The notes under the pieces are model-generated. The model saw only the letters and a program-made list of their open reading frames with translations, did not search any database and had not been told where the DNA came from. A stretch of DNA of 61,670 nt from Bacteroidota bacterium (GTDB lineage: Bacteria > Bacteroidota > Bacteroidia > Chitinophagales > Chitinophagaceae): positions 1-61,670 of the forward strand of contig JABDAZ010000014.1 of NCBI GenBank assembly GCA_013288945.1. The letters are read 5' to 3'. The translations under genes were made by a program, and so were the position numbers. Of this stretch, positions 17,919 through 26,021 are shown piece by piece; within the stretch, counting starts at the first letter, position 1; the number at the start of each line of letters is the position of its first letter.

Positions 17919-18950
17919 TTATCGTGCCATTGTAATTGATCGGATTAATTCTTCCAGTTGATCAACCGGGATTGATTGGACAACGGCCTGCCCGATTTTT
18001 TTTAATAAAATATAATTCATGGATTCGCGATCTTTTTTCTTATCCATTTTTAATACATCAAAAACTTTTTGTGCATTGAGTGATAACGTTGAAGGCAAAC
18101 CATATTTATGCAACACGTCTACAATTCTTGCAGTGTCTTTAAATTGAGAAAATTGTTCTGATAATAATGATGCTGCAACCATACCAATGGCAACTGCATG
18201 TCCGTGTGATAAGCTGTATAAATTTTCAATCGCATGACCAAGTGTGTGGCCAAAATTTAATAACCTTCTGTCGCCGGTTTCAAACTCATCTTTTTGCACA
18301 ACCGCAGTTTTTATTAATACATTTTTGCGAATCAGTTTTGATAATGCAGTTTTATCTTTTTGGTAAAAAGTAATTTTATTTTTTTCCAATTCTTTAAATA
18401 ACAATGCATCTTTTATGGCTGCATGTTTTATAATTTCTGCAAAGCCATTTACCCATTCTTCTTTTGGTAAAGATTTTAATAAAGAAACATCGAACAATAA
18501 AAATTCAGGTTGTTTTATTAACCCAACTAAATTCTTATACACGCCAACATCAACGCCGTTTTTGCCGCCGATAGAAGCGTCAACCATTGCCAATATAGAA
18601 GTTGGAACAAAACCAAATTTTACACCGCGCATATAAATGGACGCTGCATAACCTGTAATATCTGTAACAACGCCGCCGCCAATCCCGATAATAAAACTTT
18701 TTCTATCTGCGCCAATCGAAATTAATTGTTGTATGATAGAATCAACGCTGGCCTGCGTTTTGAAGGATTCACCGGATTTAATAACAATCGTTTTCCAGCT
18801 CTTAAATTTTTTTGAATATTGTTTAAAAACATTTTCATCCGTAATAATAACGGCATTTGTTTTATCTACTAATTTTTCGAGGTAAGAAAAATCTGCATCA
18901 AAATAATAAGCAACTTTTTTGGCAGAAAACTGGTAAACTTTTTTTTGCAT
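17919..18950 (-). CDS. aroB: 3-dehydroquinate synthase
   Basis: Second step of the shikimate pathway, cyclising DAHP to 3-dehydroquinate with NAD and a divalent metal. Motifs: KSGESFKT near residue 58, GIGGGVVTDITGYAASIYMRG near 89-109 (NAD site, shown in part as GGGVVTDITGYAA), NGVDVGVYKNLVG with Lys contacts, FAEIIKHAAI with a metal Glu, and NFGHTLGHAIE and HGHAVAIGM with the metal histidines. The 343-residue length is standard. First gene of the compact aro run; the lone transposase gene ends 24 bases upstream. Confidence 0.97.
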   Translation of the reverse strand: MQKKVYQFSAKKVAYYFDADFSYLEKLVDKTNAVIITDENVFKQYSKKFKSWKTIVIKSGESFKTQASVDSIIQQLISIGADRKSFIIGIGGGVVTDITGYAASIYMRGVKFGFVPTSILAMVDASIGGKNGVDVGVYKNLVGLIKQPEFLLFDVSLLKSLPKEEWVNGFAEIIKHAAIKDALLFKELEKNKITFYQKDKTALSKLIRKNVLIKTAVVQKDEFETGDRRLLNFGHTLGHAIENLYSLSHGHAVAIGMVAASLLSEQFSQFKDTARIVDVLHKYGLPSTLSLNAQKVFDVLKMDKKKDRESMNYILLKKIGQAVVQSIPVDQLEELIRSITMAR

Positions 18951-18974
18951 AATTATTATTAATCTAACCGTTAA

Positions 18975-19397
18975 TCAGATTTGTATTTTTTCAAACACTT
19001 CCAGTTCACTCTCCAGCGTTTTTGTTTTGTGGTGTTCTTCCTGTTTATTAATGTAATCTGCAACTTGCTTTACGCTGCTTGGGCTCACGGAATATGCAGC
19101 GTAACCTTCGCTCCATTCAAAATTATTTTCTAAAAATTTATTTTCGTTCAGCCATTTTGCAGATTCTTCTTTTAATATTTTAACTGCGTATGTTAAACTT
19201 TGTGTTGGGTGCAACTGCAGCAAACAATGCAAATGATTTGCAACGCCATTAATGTTTTGAATCTTTAAAAATTTTTCTTCTGCAAATTTTTTTAAATGAA
19301 TGAGCAGCAAATTCAAAATTGGTTTTTTTAAAACTGCTTCCTGTTTATTAACGACAAAGATTATATGCACATACAAATAAACCTTTTCGTTATTCAT
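18975..19397 (-). CDS. IS200-type Y1 transposase homologue, apparently a lone domesticated gene
   Basis: Single-strand (HUH) transposase fold. The ATG at 19397 gives MNNEKVYLYVHIIFVV, the usual first strand; the longer frame to 19445 adds an unrelated leader. The HUH pair is in VANHLHCLLQL and the catalytic-Tyr helix is VADYINKQEEHHK near the C terminus. All expected conserved blocks are present, so the protein may be active. Only 24 bases separate it from aroB, too little room for a right-end hairpin, and no left-end palindrome was recognised, so it does not look like an intact insertion sequence. It lies in line with the aro genes. Interspersed heptads lie just upstream (CTCAAT-type units at 19443-19465). 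Confidence 0.85.
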   Translation of the reverse strand: MNNEKVYLYVHIIFVVNKQEAVLKKPILNLLLIHLKKFAEEKFLKIQNINGVANHLHCLLQLHPTQSLTYAVKILKEESAKWLNENKFLENNFEWSEGYAAYSVSPSSVKQVADYINKQEEHHKTKTLESELEVFEKIQI

Positions 19398-19554
19398 TGA
19401 TGTTGATTGTACAGAAGAAATGTATAAATATTCAATAAGCAACACTCAATATTCAATGCTCAATTGAAATGCAATTTTATTAATAAATATATTTTCTATT
19501 TTATCAGTTGTGTTTATTTGAATAATAAATATTACGTGTTGATTGTTTTTTAAT

Positions 19555-20646
19555 CTAACTATTCAAAACTTTATTCTGATGACTGATACTTTCCATATGC
19601 ACCGCGTCAAAATATTTTGTAATGAACTCATTGCTTAATCCGAGTTTTTCGCCTTTCATCATAGCGCGCTCCAGGATTGCGTTCCAGCGGTTGGTTTGCA
19701 AAATGGTAATGTTGTTTTCTTTTTTATACTGGCCAATTTTATCAGCCACTTTCATGCGCTGGCTAAGCACCTGCAATAATTCATCATCCAACTGATTTAT
19801 TTGCTGGCGCATTTTTTCCATTGCCTGGTGAAACTCTTCTGAATTCACATCTTCCTTGCGCCAGATAATTGAACCCAGCAATTCTGCCAATACTTCCGGC
19901 GTAATTTGTTGTTTCGCATCGCTCCACGCGTTGTCAGGATCAATATGGCTTTCGATCATTAATCCATCAAAATCCAAATCAATTGCTTGTTGTGCAACGT
20001 CTGATAAAATATCCCTGCGCCCGCTGATGTGCGAAGGGTCATTAATAATCATCATGTCCGGATTGCGGCGTTTCATTTCAATCGCAAGGTGCCACATCGG
20101 TGCATTTCTATATTCTGTATTTCCATATGAACTAAAACCACGGTGTATCAAACCAATTTGTTTGATGCCGGCTTTTGCAACGCGTTCAACAGCGCCAGTC
20201 CACAATTCTAAATCAGGATTAATCGGGTTTTTTATCATCACCGGAACATCAACGCCACGCAATGCATCTGCAACTTCCTGCACGCTAAACGGATTAACAG
20301 TTGTGCGCGCTCCAATCCATAATACATCCACATCAAACGTTAATGCATCTTCCACTTGTTTACCAGTTGCTACTTCCACAGTTGTTGGCAGGCCGGTTAA
20401 TTTTTTCGCGCGCTGCAGCCATGGCAGGCCTTTTGCGCCGATGCCTTCAAACATTCCGGGGCGCGTGCGCGGTTTCCAAATGCCTGCGCGCAGCATATCT
20501 ACTTTACCTGTTTTTGCTAAACGTTCTGCAGTTTCAATTACTTGTTCTTCCGTTTCCGCACTGCACGGGCCACTGATTATTAATGGCCTTTTTTTCCATG
20601 TTTCCTGAACAAGTTCTTTTGCATTTTTGGTTTGTGTTGCTTCCAT
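19555..20646 (-). CDS. aroG: DAHP synthase / chorismate mutase fusion
   Basis: Bifunctional enzyme: the first step of the shikimate pathway plus the first step of Phe/Tyr synthesis. Residues about 10-265 form a type I-beta DAHP synthase (ISGPCSAE near 24-31, RAGIWKPRTRPG near 54, IGARTTVNPF, KNPINPDLELW, LIHRGF, DPSHISGRRD). Residues about 275-360 are an AroQ-type chorismate mutase (MRQQINQLDDELLQVLSQRMKV.. DKIGQYKKENN). The mutase is at the C terminus, the Bacteroidota arrangement. Feedback inhibition of the synthase by prephenate through the mutase domain is known for such fusions and is inferred here. It is separated by 158 bases from the transposase gene downstream. Confidence 0.96.
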   Translation of the reverse strand: MEATQTKNAKELVQETWKKRPLIISGPCSAETEEQVIETAERLAKTGKVDMLRAGIWKPRTRPGMFEGIGAKGLPWLQRAKKLTGLPTTVEVATGKQVEDALTFDVDVLWIGARTTVNPFSVQEVADALRGVDVPVMIKNPINPDLELWTGAVERVAKAGIKQIGLIHRGFSSYGNTEYRNAPMWHLAIEMKRRNPDMMIINDPSHISGRRDILSDVAQQAIDLDFDGLMIESHIDPDNAWSDAKQQITPEVLAELLGSIIWRKEDVNSEEFHQAMEKMRQQINQLDDELLQVLSQRMKVADKIGQYKKENNITILQTNRWNAILERAMMKGEKLGLSNEFITKYFDAVHMESISHQNKVLNS

Positions 20647-20660
20647 AATTTTTATTTTTT

Positions 20661-20712
20661 TGAGCCGAACATTATATCATTAATCATCTTCATTGGCGTC
20701 GCACTCTTGTAC
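20661..20712 (+). repeat. 52-bp dispersed intergenic element, copy 4
   Basis: The 5' half has drifted (TGAGCCGAACATT after a T tract) but the 3' half CATTGGCGTCGCACTCTTGTAC (core GCGTCGCACTCTTGTAC) and the downstream TTCTTTATTGAGC match copies 1 and 2. It lies 15 bases upstream of the aroG start, antisense to its leader. Confidence 0.75.
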
Positions 20713-20785
20713 ATCTGTTCTTTATTGAGCTGATGATTGTGTAAAATTCTTTATCAATTCATCACTCGAATTTTTCCGCAATTTT

Positions 20786-20805
20786 CTCCGCCATAAATGG
20801 CGGAG
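20786..20805. other. Perfect 8-bp GC-rich hairpin upstream of aroG
   Basis: CTCCGCCA (20786-20793), loop TAAA, TGGCGGAG (20798-20805). A T7 tract follows ten bases later on the plus strand. On the minus strand it lies 91 bases past the DEAD-box stop without an adjacent T run. It may be a weak terminator between the helicase and aroG or a separate intergenic repeat. Confidence 0.5.
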
Positions 20806-20895
20806 CTAGTCAGATTTTTTTAATTAATAATAATACCTGATTATCCATTATCAATTAAAAAATTATTAATTAAATTTTTATTTTTTGTTTTTTAC

Positions 20896-22581
20896 TTATC
20901 TGCTATTTGCATCATTCATCCTAATCCTTCTGCCTTTATAATTTTTGCCATCAACTGCACGTATCATTTGCGCAGCAGCAGATTTATCTATTTCAACCCA
21001 ACTGTTCATTTCTTTCATATCAATTCTGCCCAATACTTCTTTGCGCAAATCGCTCATGTCTAAAATAAATTGTAAAAAGCTTGCTTTATAAAAACCATCT
21101 TTTGTACCTAGGTTCACAAACAATTTTGCATAATCGCCATTGCTTTCTTTATTAAACTCACGCGTGCGTGGCTCGCGGTTTCCATCTCTTGTTATCACTC
21201 TTCTTTCACCACCAATTCTCGGGCGATCAGTTGATCCATATTCTCTTGAACGCTCGCGGACATTTAAGTCTTCCGCGTTTTCATAATATTTCAAAAAGCG
21301 ATCAAACTCAGTCGCAGCCACACGTTTCAGCACTTCTTCCTTACTCACGTCAGCAAATTTTTCAGCAATCATCGGCACATACGTTTCGTAATCGCCATGA
21401 CTGATATCTGTCTGCAACAGTTTATCCATGAAATAGAAAAACTGTTTTCTGCAAACATCTTTGCCTTCAGGAATTTCCATTTTATGAAAAGGAACCTGCA
21501 CAATTCTTTCAATCTGCCTCAGCTTGCCAATTTCGCGGCTGTGCACAATCGACAAACAAATTCCGGTGTTACCAGCGCGGCCGGTTCTTCCACTTCTGTG
21601 TGTGTACACTTCAACATCATCCGGCAATTCATAATTAATAACATGCGTAATTCCGGATACATCAATTCCTCTCGCGGCAACATCTGTAGCTATTAATAAC
21701 TGCAATGTTTTATCACGAAATTCGCCCATTACTTTATCGCGTTGCTGTTGCGTTAAATCGCCGTGCAAGGCATCAATATCATAACCTTCACGCGTTAATT
21801 TTTCAGCAATATTTTGTGCATCAATTTTTGTGCGCGTAAATATTAATCCATAAATACCAGGATTAAAATCTATTAATCTTTTCAGCGTTTCATAACGGTG
21901 CGTTGCAGATGCAACAAAATACTGGTGATCAATATTTTTATTTGCAGTGTTCATTTTACCAACCGTAATTTCATGCGGCTGGTTCATATATTTTTTACTA
22001 ACGCGTTTTATTTCAGCAGGCATTGTTGCACTGAAAAGCCACGTTGCTTCCCGCTTTGGTGTGTTTTGCAAAATGAATTCTATATCATCTTTAAAACCCA
22101 TGTTCAGCATTTCATCTGCTTCATCAAGCACTACATATTTTATCTGTTCAAGATTAATCGCCTTGCGTTCAATCAAATCAATCAGCCTTCCGGGAGTTGC
22201 CACTACAATCTGAACACCTCTTTTCAAATCGCGTATTTGCATACCGATAGATGTGCCGCCATATACAGCAATTGCATGCATTGCAGGCATAAATTTTTTA
22301 AACAAATCAATTTCGCTAACAATCTGCAAACACAACTCACGCGTTGGGCAAACTACTAATGCCTGCGGATGTTTTTGCAATTCATCCACCAAATGCAATA
22401 GTGGTAAACCAAATGCTGCTGTTTTTCCTGTGCCCGTTTGAGCCAGTCCTACAAGGTCTTTCGTGCCGCTTAATAAAACAGGAATCGCCTGTTCCTGTAT
22501 CGGTGTTGGTTGTTTAAATCCCAATGCGTCGGTTGCCTGAACCAATCTTGGATCTAAACCCAACTCTTCAAATGTCGCCAT
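20896..22581 (-). CDS. DEAD-box RNA helicase with DbpA-type RNA-binding domain
   Basis: ATP-dependent RNA helicase (DeaD/CshA group) for ribosome assembly or mRNA turnover. Helicase motifs run in order: Q motif GFKQPTPIQEQAIP, I AQTGTGKTAAF, Ia PTRELCLQI, Ib ATPGRLIDL, II VLDEADEML, III FSATMP, V DVAARGIDV, VI HRSGRTGRAG. Residues about 480-560 form a DbpA-like RNA-binding domain (YAKLFVNLGTKDGFYKASFL). Length 561 is normal. It sits on the minus strand between tyrA and aroG with gaps of 334 and 249 bases, so it is probably a separate unit. The long 5' gap would allow the cold-shock-type leader common for these genes. Confidence 0.95.
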   Translation of the reverse strand: MATFEELGLDPRLVQATDALGFKQPTPIQEQAIPVLLSGTKDLVGLAQTGTGKTAAFGLPLLHLVDELQKHPQALVVCPTRELCLQIVSEIDLFKKFMPAMHAIAVYGGTSIGMQIRDLKRGVQIVVATPGRLIDLIERKAINLEQIKYVVLDEADEMLNMGFKDDIEFILQNTPKREATWLFSATMPAEIKRVSKKYMNQPHEITVGKMNTANKNIDHQYFVASATHRYETLKRLIDFNPGIYGLIFTRTKIDAQNIAEKLTREGYDIDALHGDLTQQQRDKVMGEFRDKTLQLLIATDVAARGIDVSGITHVINYELPDDVEVYTHRSGRTGRAGNTGICLSIVHSREIGKLRQIERIVQVPFHKMEIPEGKDVCRKQFFYFMDKLLQTDISHGDYETYVPMIAEKFADVSKEEVLKRVAATEFDRFLKYYENAEDLNVRERSREYGSTDRPRIGGERRVITRDGNREPRTREFNKESNGDYAKLFVNLGTKDGFYKASFLQFILDMSDLRKEVLGRIDMKEMNSWVEIDKSAAAQMIRAVDGKNYKGRRIRMNDANSR

Positions 22582-22650
22582 ATACTTTTAAAATTTGCCG
22601 CAAAGGTACGACTATTGCCGCTTGCAGCCCGGTTTTTAGTTTAAAATTAT

Positions 22651-22701
22651 GTAACCAGCACCCCATCTGTATTCAGCCGCATTGGCGTCGCACTCTTGTA
22701 C
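22651..22701 (+). repeat. 52-bp dispersed intergenic element, copy 5
   Basis: Fifty-one bases from GTAACCAGCA to CTTGTAC. The 3' core GCGTCGCACTCTTGTAC is identical to copies 1, 2 and 4. It lies upstream of, and antisense to, the DEAD-box gene's leader. The rest of the 334-base gap (22582-22915) holds AT-rich heptads around 22876-22911 (ATTAATT / ATCAATT units) and a CCACAGAGA-type fragment near 22809. Confidence 0.78.
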
Positions 22702-22915
22702 TTTTAGTTATCTATTCAACGCTTCATTAATCAATTACATCCATTTAAATTATTAATAAAAATTTCAATGCATTTATTAATAAAACTTGATTAATAAATA
22801 TTCTTTTCACCACAGAGAACTTAAAATATATCACAACGTTTCAGAAAGCCTTTTGAGTAAACGAAGTCGTCAATACATTCTCAATTATTAATTATCAATT
22901 ATTAATTAAACAATC

Positions 22916-23764
22916 CTATTTCAAAATCCGTTTAATCTCATTCGCATGCTCCATCAATTCCTGCAGGTATTCATAATTTTCTTTTTCCAAACAACTTTTA
23001 AATTTTCTTAATTGAACAATATGTTCATTCAATACATCTAAAATATTTTCGCGATTCTGTTTAAAAACCGGCAACCACATCGATGGGCTACTTTTCGCCA
23101 AGCGAACCGTACTTTCAAAACCGCCACCAGCCAATTCAAAAATTGCATCTTCTTCTTTTTCTTTTTCCAACACTGTATTTGCCAACGCAAAAGATGTGAT
23201 GTGCGAAATATGGCTCACATACGCCGCATGCATATCATGACTATCAGCATTCATATACGCAATGTTCATCCCTAATTTTTTATAAATAGATTCCATGGTA
23301 TTAACAGCATCTTCATCACTTTTTTCTTTCTCGCAAATTACACAAATCCTGCCCGCAAACGCGCCGTGTACGGCAGCTTCAGGGCCACTATATTCCGTTC
23401 CCCACATGGGATGCGTGGCAACAAAACGTTTGCGCATCGGATGATTTTCCAAATTTTTACACAACACATTTTTTGTAGAACCCGCATCAGCAACAATTTG
23501 TTTATCATTAATCAAGTCCATTATTTTACGCATCATTGGCACAGTTGCATCCACAGGAATGGCAACATAAATTAGATCACTTTTTTTAACAGCTTCTTCC
23601 AATGGCAATGCTTCGTCAATTAAGCCAAGCTCCAAAGCCTTGTCAATACTCGCTTGCGTGCGGCTCACGCCAATAATATTTTTTGCCAGGCCATTTTCTT
23701 TTAATGCCAAACTAAATGAACCACTGATTAATCCGACACCAATAATTGTAACTGAATCAAACAT
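22916..23764 (-). CDS. tyrA: Prephenate dehydrogenase
   Basis: Oxidatively decarboxylates prephenate to 4-hydroxyphenylpyruvate, the tyrosine branch. The N-terminal NAD site is GVGLISGSFSLALKENG (about residues 8-24). The catalytic His lies in THPMWGTEYSGPEAA near 119 and HAAYVSHISHITSF near 180. No chorismate mutase domain is attached; at 282 residues it is the monofunctional type. It is third gene of pheA-aminotransferase-tyrA, 10 bases after the aminotransferase, so the leader upstream of pheA should control it. Confidence 0.96.
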   Translation of the reverse strand: MFDSVTIIGVGLISGSFSLALKENGLAKNIIGVSRTQASIDKALELGLIDEALPLEEAVKKSDLIYVAIPVDATVPMMRKIMDLINDKQIVADAGSTKNVLCKNLENHPMRKRFVATHPMWGTEYSGPEAAVHGAFAGRICVICEKEKSDEDAVNTMESIYKKLGMNIAYMNADSHDMHAAYVSHISHITSFALANTVLEKEKEEDAIFELAGGGFESTVRLAKSSPSMWLPVFKQNRENILDVLNEHIVQLRKFKSCLEKENYEYLQELMEHANEIKRILK

Positions 23765-23774
23765 GATTGCAATT

Positions 23775-24938
23775 TTATTTTTCCAAAAATTCTTTTACGC
23801 GATTAATACTGCTTTGTAATTTTTCAACCGTGCTGCACAAACTAACGCGCACATATTTTTCTCCTGCTGATCCAAAAATTCCGCCGGGGGTTATAAACAC
23901 ATTTGCATTGTATAAAATTTTATCGCTCAGCTCAAATCCATCTGTATAATCATTTGGAATTTTTGCCCACACAAACATGCCAGCCTGCGTTTCATCAAAC
24001 TGGCAGTTTAATAAATTCAATAATTCAAACACAATTTTTCTTCTATCTGCATATACTTTATTAACGCTTTCATACCAATCTTTTCCTAAGCTCAAAGCTT
24101 TTGCAGCGGCGAGTTGCATTGGTAAAAACATGCCGCTGTCCATGTTACTTTTAAATCGAAGTACTTCATCAATTCTTTCTTTTGCACCAACCAACATTCC
24201 AATTCTCCAGCCTGCCATGTTTTGCGATTTGCTTAATGAATTTAATTCAATCACAATTTCTTTTGAGCCATTAATATTTAATAAACTCATTGGTTCATCA
24301 TTTAAAATAAAACTGTATGGATTATCGTGACAGATTAATATGCTGTGCTTTTTTCCAAATGCGATTAATGATTCAAACATTTTTTTTGTTGGCAATTTTC
24401 CCGTTGGCATTTGCGGGTAATTCACCCACATTAATTTTACGTTGCTTAACTCTTTTTTTTCCAATTCTTCAAAATCAGGGAACCAATTTTTTTCTTCTTT
24501 CAAATCATAATCAATACAAATTCCGCCAGCTAATTTCACAGCGCTTCTATAAGTTGGATAGCCTGGATTCGGCAACAGCGCTGCATCTCCTTCGTTTAAG
24601 TAAGTCATGCAAATATGCATTATGCCTTCTTTTGATCCAATCAACGGCAAAATTTCTGTATCAGCATTTACTTCAACATGGTACCATTCTTTATACCAAC
24701 TTGAAATTGCATTTCTTAATATCGGGCTTCCCTTATAACTCTGGTATGCGTGTACATTTGGCTTCGCACTTTCTTCCTGCAAAATTTTTATAACATCAGG
24801 ATGCGGCGGCAAATCGGGGCTTCCTATTCCGAGATTAATAATATTTTTTCCTTGTTTATTTAACTCATCAATCTCACGTAATTTTTGCGAGAAATAATAT
24901 TCGCCAATGCCGTCAAGTCGTTTTGATGTTGTTATCAT
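23775..24938 (-). CDS. Class I/II aminotransferase, probably aromatic amino acid transaminase
   Basis: PLP enzyme of fold type I. The PLP Lys is in NSLSKSQNMAGWRIGM near residue 236-251, with NPGYPTYRS near 123, VNYPQMPTGKL near 171 and HDNPYSF near 203 (the conserved Asp and Tyr contacts). Overall it is closest to the aspartate / LL-DAP aminotransferase branch. Its place between prephenate dehydratase and prephenate dehydrogenase, with 9- and 10-base gaps, suggests that it makes phenylalanine and tyrosine from their keto acids or acts on prephenate. The substrate is inferred from context. Confidence 0.92.
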   Translation of the reverse strand: MITTSKRLDGIGEYYFSQKLREIDELNKQGKNIINLGIGSPDLPPHPDVIKILQEESAKPNVHAYQSYKGSPILRNAISSWYKEWYHVEVNADTEILPLIGSKEGIMHICMTYLNEGDAALLPNPGYPTYRSAVKLAGGICIDYDLKEEKNWFPDFEELEKKELSNVKLMWVNYPQMPTGKLPTKKMFESLIAFGKKHSILICHDNPYSFILNDEPMSLLNINGSKEIVIELNSLSKSQNMAGWRIGMLVGAKERIDEVLRFKSNMDSGMFLPMQLAAAKALSLGKDWYESVNKVYADRRKIVFELLNLLNCQFDETQAGMFVWAKIPNDYTDGFELSDKILYNANVFITPGGIFGSAGEKYVRVSLCSTVEKLQSSINRVKEFLEK

Positions 24939-24947
24939 AATTTATTA

Positions 24948-25778
24948 TTAAACAGTTCTGCCTTTTTTATAAACGCCATAAATTTTCAACTCTGCCGTAA
25001 TCGGTTTTATTAATGCAATCACTTTATTAAACTGATCCAAAGAATCAAATTCCATATCTGCATGAAAAGAATATTCCCAGTCACTTCCGGGAATCGGGAA
25101 ACTTTGCAGCTTGCTTAAATTAATACCGCCATCAGCAATGGCCGTTAATACTTTCGCCAAACTTCCGCGCGAATGATCGGTATGAAAATTTACAGACGCT
25201 TTATCTGCACCTTCAATTTTTTTCACCGCATCTTCGCGTTGTATTATTAAGAAACGCGTGTAATTATTTTTCATCGTTTGTATCGCCGGCGCAATCATAT
25301 TTAATCCGTATAATTCTGCAGCAAGCTTGCTTGCAATCGCAGCAATATGTTTGCTTTTATTTTTATGAATATTTTTCGCGCTTAATGCTGTGTCTTCTGT
25401 TTCAACCAATTTCCAATCATATTTATCGAGGTAAACCAAACATTGTTGCAGCGCCATCGGGTGAGAATGCACTTCGCGGATATCTTCCAGTTTCACGCCG
25501 GGATTAACCATCAAATTTTGTTTGATGTGTAAATAAATTTCTCCGGCAACGCGCAGGTTACTTTTTTGCAGCAGATTATAATTTGGCAAAATACTTCCGG
25601 CAATAGAATTTTCAATCGCCATCACGCCGCCATCACTTTCTTTTTTATTAGAAGCAATTTTTATCACTTCGCTAAAAGTGGCGCAGGGCAACACTTCTAC
25701 GCCTTTGCCAAAAAATTGCCGCGCAGCTTCCTGGTGAAAACTGCCTTCATAACCTTGTATCGAAACTTTTGTTGCCAT
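24948..25778 (-). CDS. pheA: Prephenate dehydratase with ACT domain
   Basis: Converts prephenate to phenylpyruvate. The catalytic domain (about residues 1-180) shows IQGYEGSFHQEAARQFFG, MAIENSIAGSILPNYNLL and NYTRFLIIQRE with the essential Thr-Arg-Phe. The ACT regulatory domain follows (about 192-272: RGSLAKVLTAIADGGINLSK, then LQSFPIPGSDWEYSF). The usual ESRP Phe-binding motif reads QSFP here, so allosteric response to Phe may be altered. There is no chorismate mutase domain. First structural gene behind a Phe/Tyr leader-peptide attenuator. Confidence 0.96.
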   Translation of the reverse strand: MATKVSIQGYEGSFHQEAARQFFGKGVEVLPCATFSEVIKIASNKKESDGGVMAIENSIAGSILPNYNLLQKSNLRVAGEIYLHIKQNLMVNPGVKLEDIREVHSHPMALQQCLVYLDKYDWKLVETEDTALSAKNIHKNKSKHIAAIASKLAAELYGLNMIAPAIQTMKNNYTRFLIIQREDAVKKIEGADKASVNFHTDHSRGSLAKVLTAIADGGINLSKLQSFPIPGSDWEYSFHADMEFDSLDQFNKVIALIKPITAELKIYGVYKKGRTV

Positions 25779-25793
25779 AATATATAAAACAGA

Positions 25794-25816
25794 AATCCCG
25801 GCTTTTGGCCGGGATT
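25794..25816 (-). terminator. Attenuator terminator hairpin in the pheA leader
   Basis: On the minus strand a perfect 9-bp stem AATCCCGGC / GCCGGGATT with a 5-nt loop is followed by TTCTGTTTT, 16 bases before the pheA ATG. Because it lies between promoter and gene it must act as a conditional terminator. Its 5' arm (segment 3, TCCCGGC at 25808-25814) is also complementary to GCCGGGA in the leader ORF (segment 2, 25856-25862). Confidence 0.88.
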
Positions 25817-25843
25817 CTTATTGTTAAGTTTTTTATTTTCTTA

Positions 25844-25918
25844 TTAACAAAAGCTTCCCGGCTTCCCTGTAAAGTAGAAGTAAAAATAAAAGAAGCCGTA
25901 TGCTTTTGATGTGTTCAT
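25844..25918 (-). CDS. pheL: pheA leader peptide (Phe/Tyr-rich attenuation peptide)
   Basis: A 24-codon ORF too short for usual gene calling. Ten of 24 residues are aromatic (6 Phe, 4 Tyr), with FFYFYFYF at residues 9-16, and it ends in two stop codons (TAA TAA). Segment 1 (CGGCTTC, 25892-25898) lies over Gly8-Phe9. It is complementary to GAAGCCG at 25859-25865 near the end of the ORF, which overlaps the antiterminator segment 2. A ribosome stalled at the Phe/Tyr codons would mask segment 1, free segment 2 to pair with the terminator's 5' arm, and let transcription reach pheA. Composition, geometry and place are those of pheL-type leaders. The symbol is by analogy with E. coli; there is no homology claim. 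Confidence 0.9.
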   Translation of the reverse strand: MNTSKAYGFFYFYFYFTGKPGSFC

Positions 25919-25926
25919 TATTAATT

Positions 25927-25957
25927 CAAAAATATAAACTTCTATTGAATAACAAAA
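25927..25957 (-). promoter_or_regulatory. Bacteroidetes-type promoter of the pheA operon
   Basis: On the minus strand TATTTTTG (25927-25934) matches the -7 consensus TAnnTTTG, with TTTTG (TTG at 25953-25955) 18 bases upstream. Transcription should start only a few bases before the leader ATG at 25918, so the leader peptide would be nearly leaderless. No Shine-Dalgarno is seen. Confidence 0.7.
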
Positions 25958-26021
25958 TTTATTTTATTATTAATTACGTTTTCCAAACAATTGTTTATTC
26001 AACGAAAGCCTTTATTCATCG

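Noticed and set aside
19856..20608. 250-codon plus-strand frame
   Set aside because: It lies wholly antisense to the well-conserved aroG fusion gene and shows no domain; it is a shadow frame.
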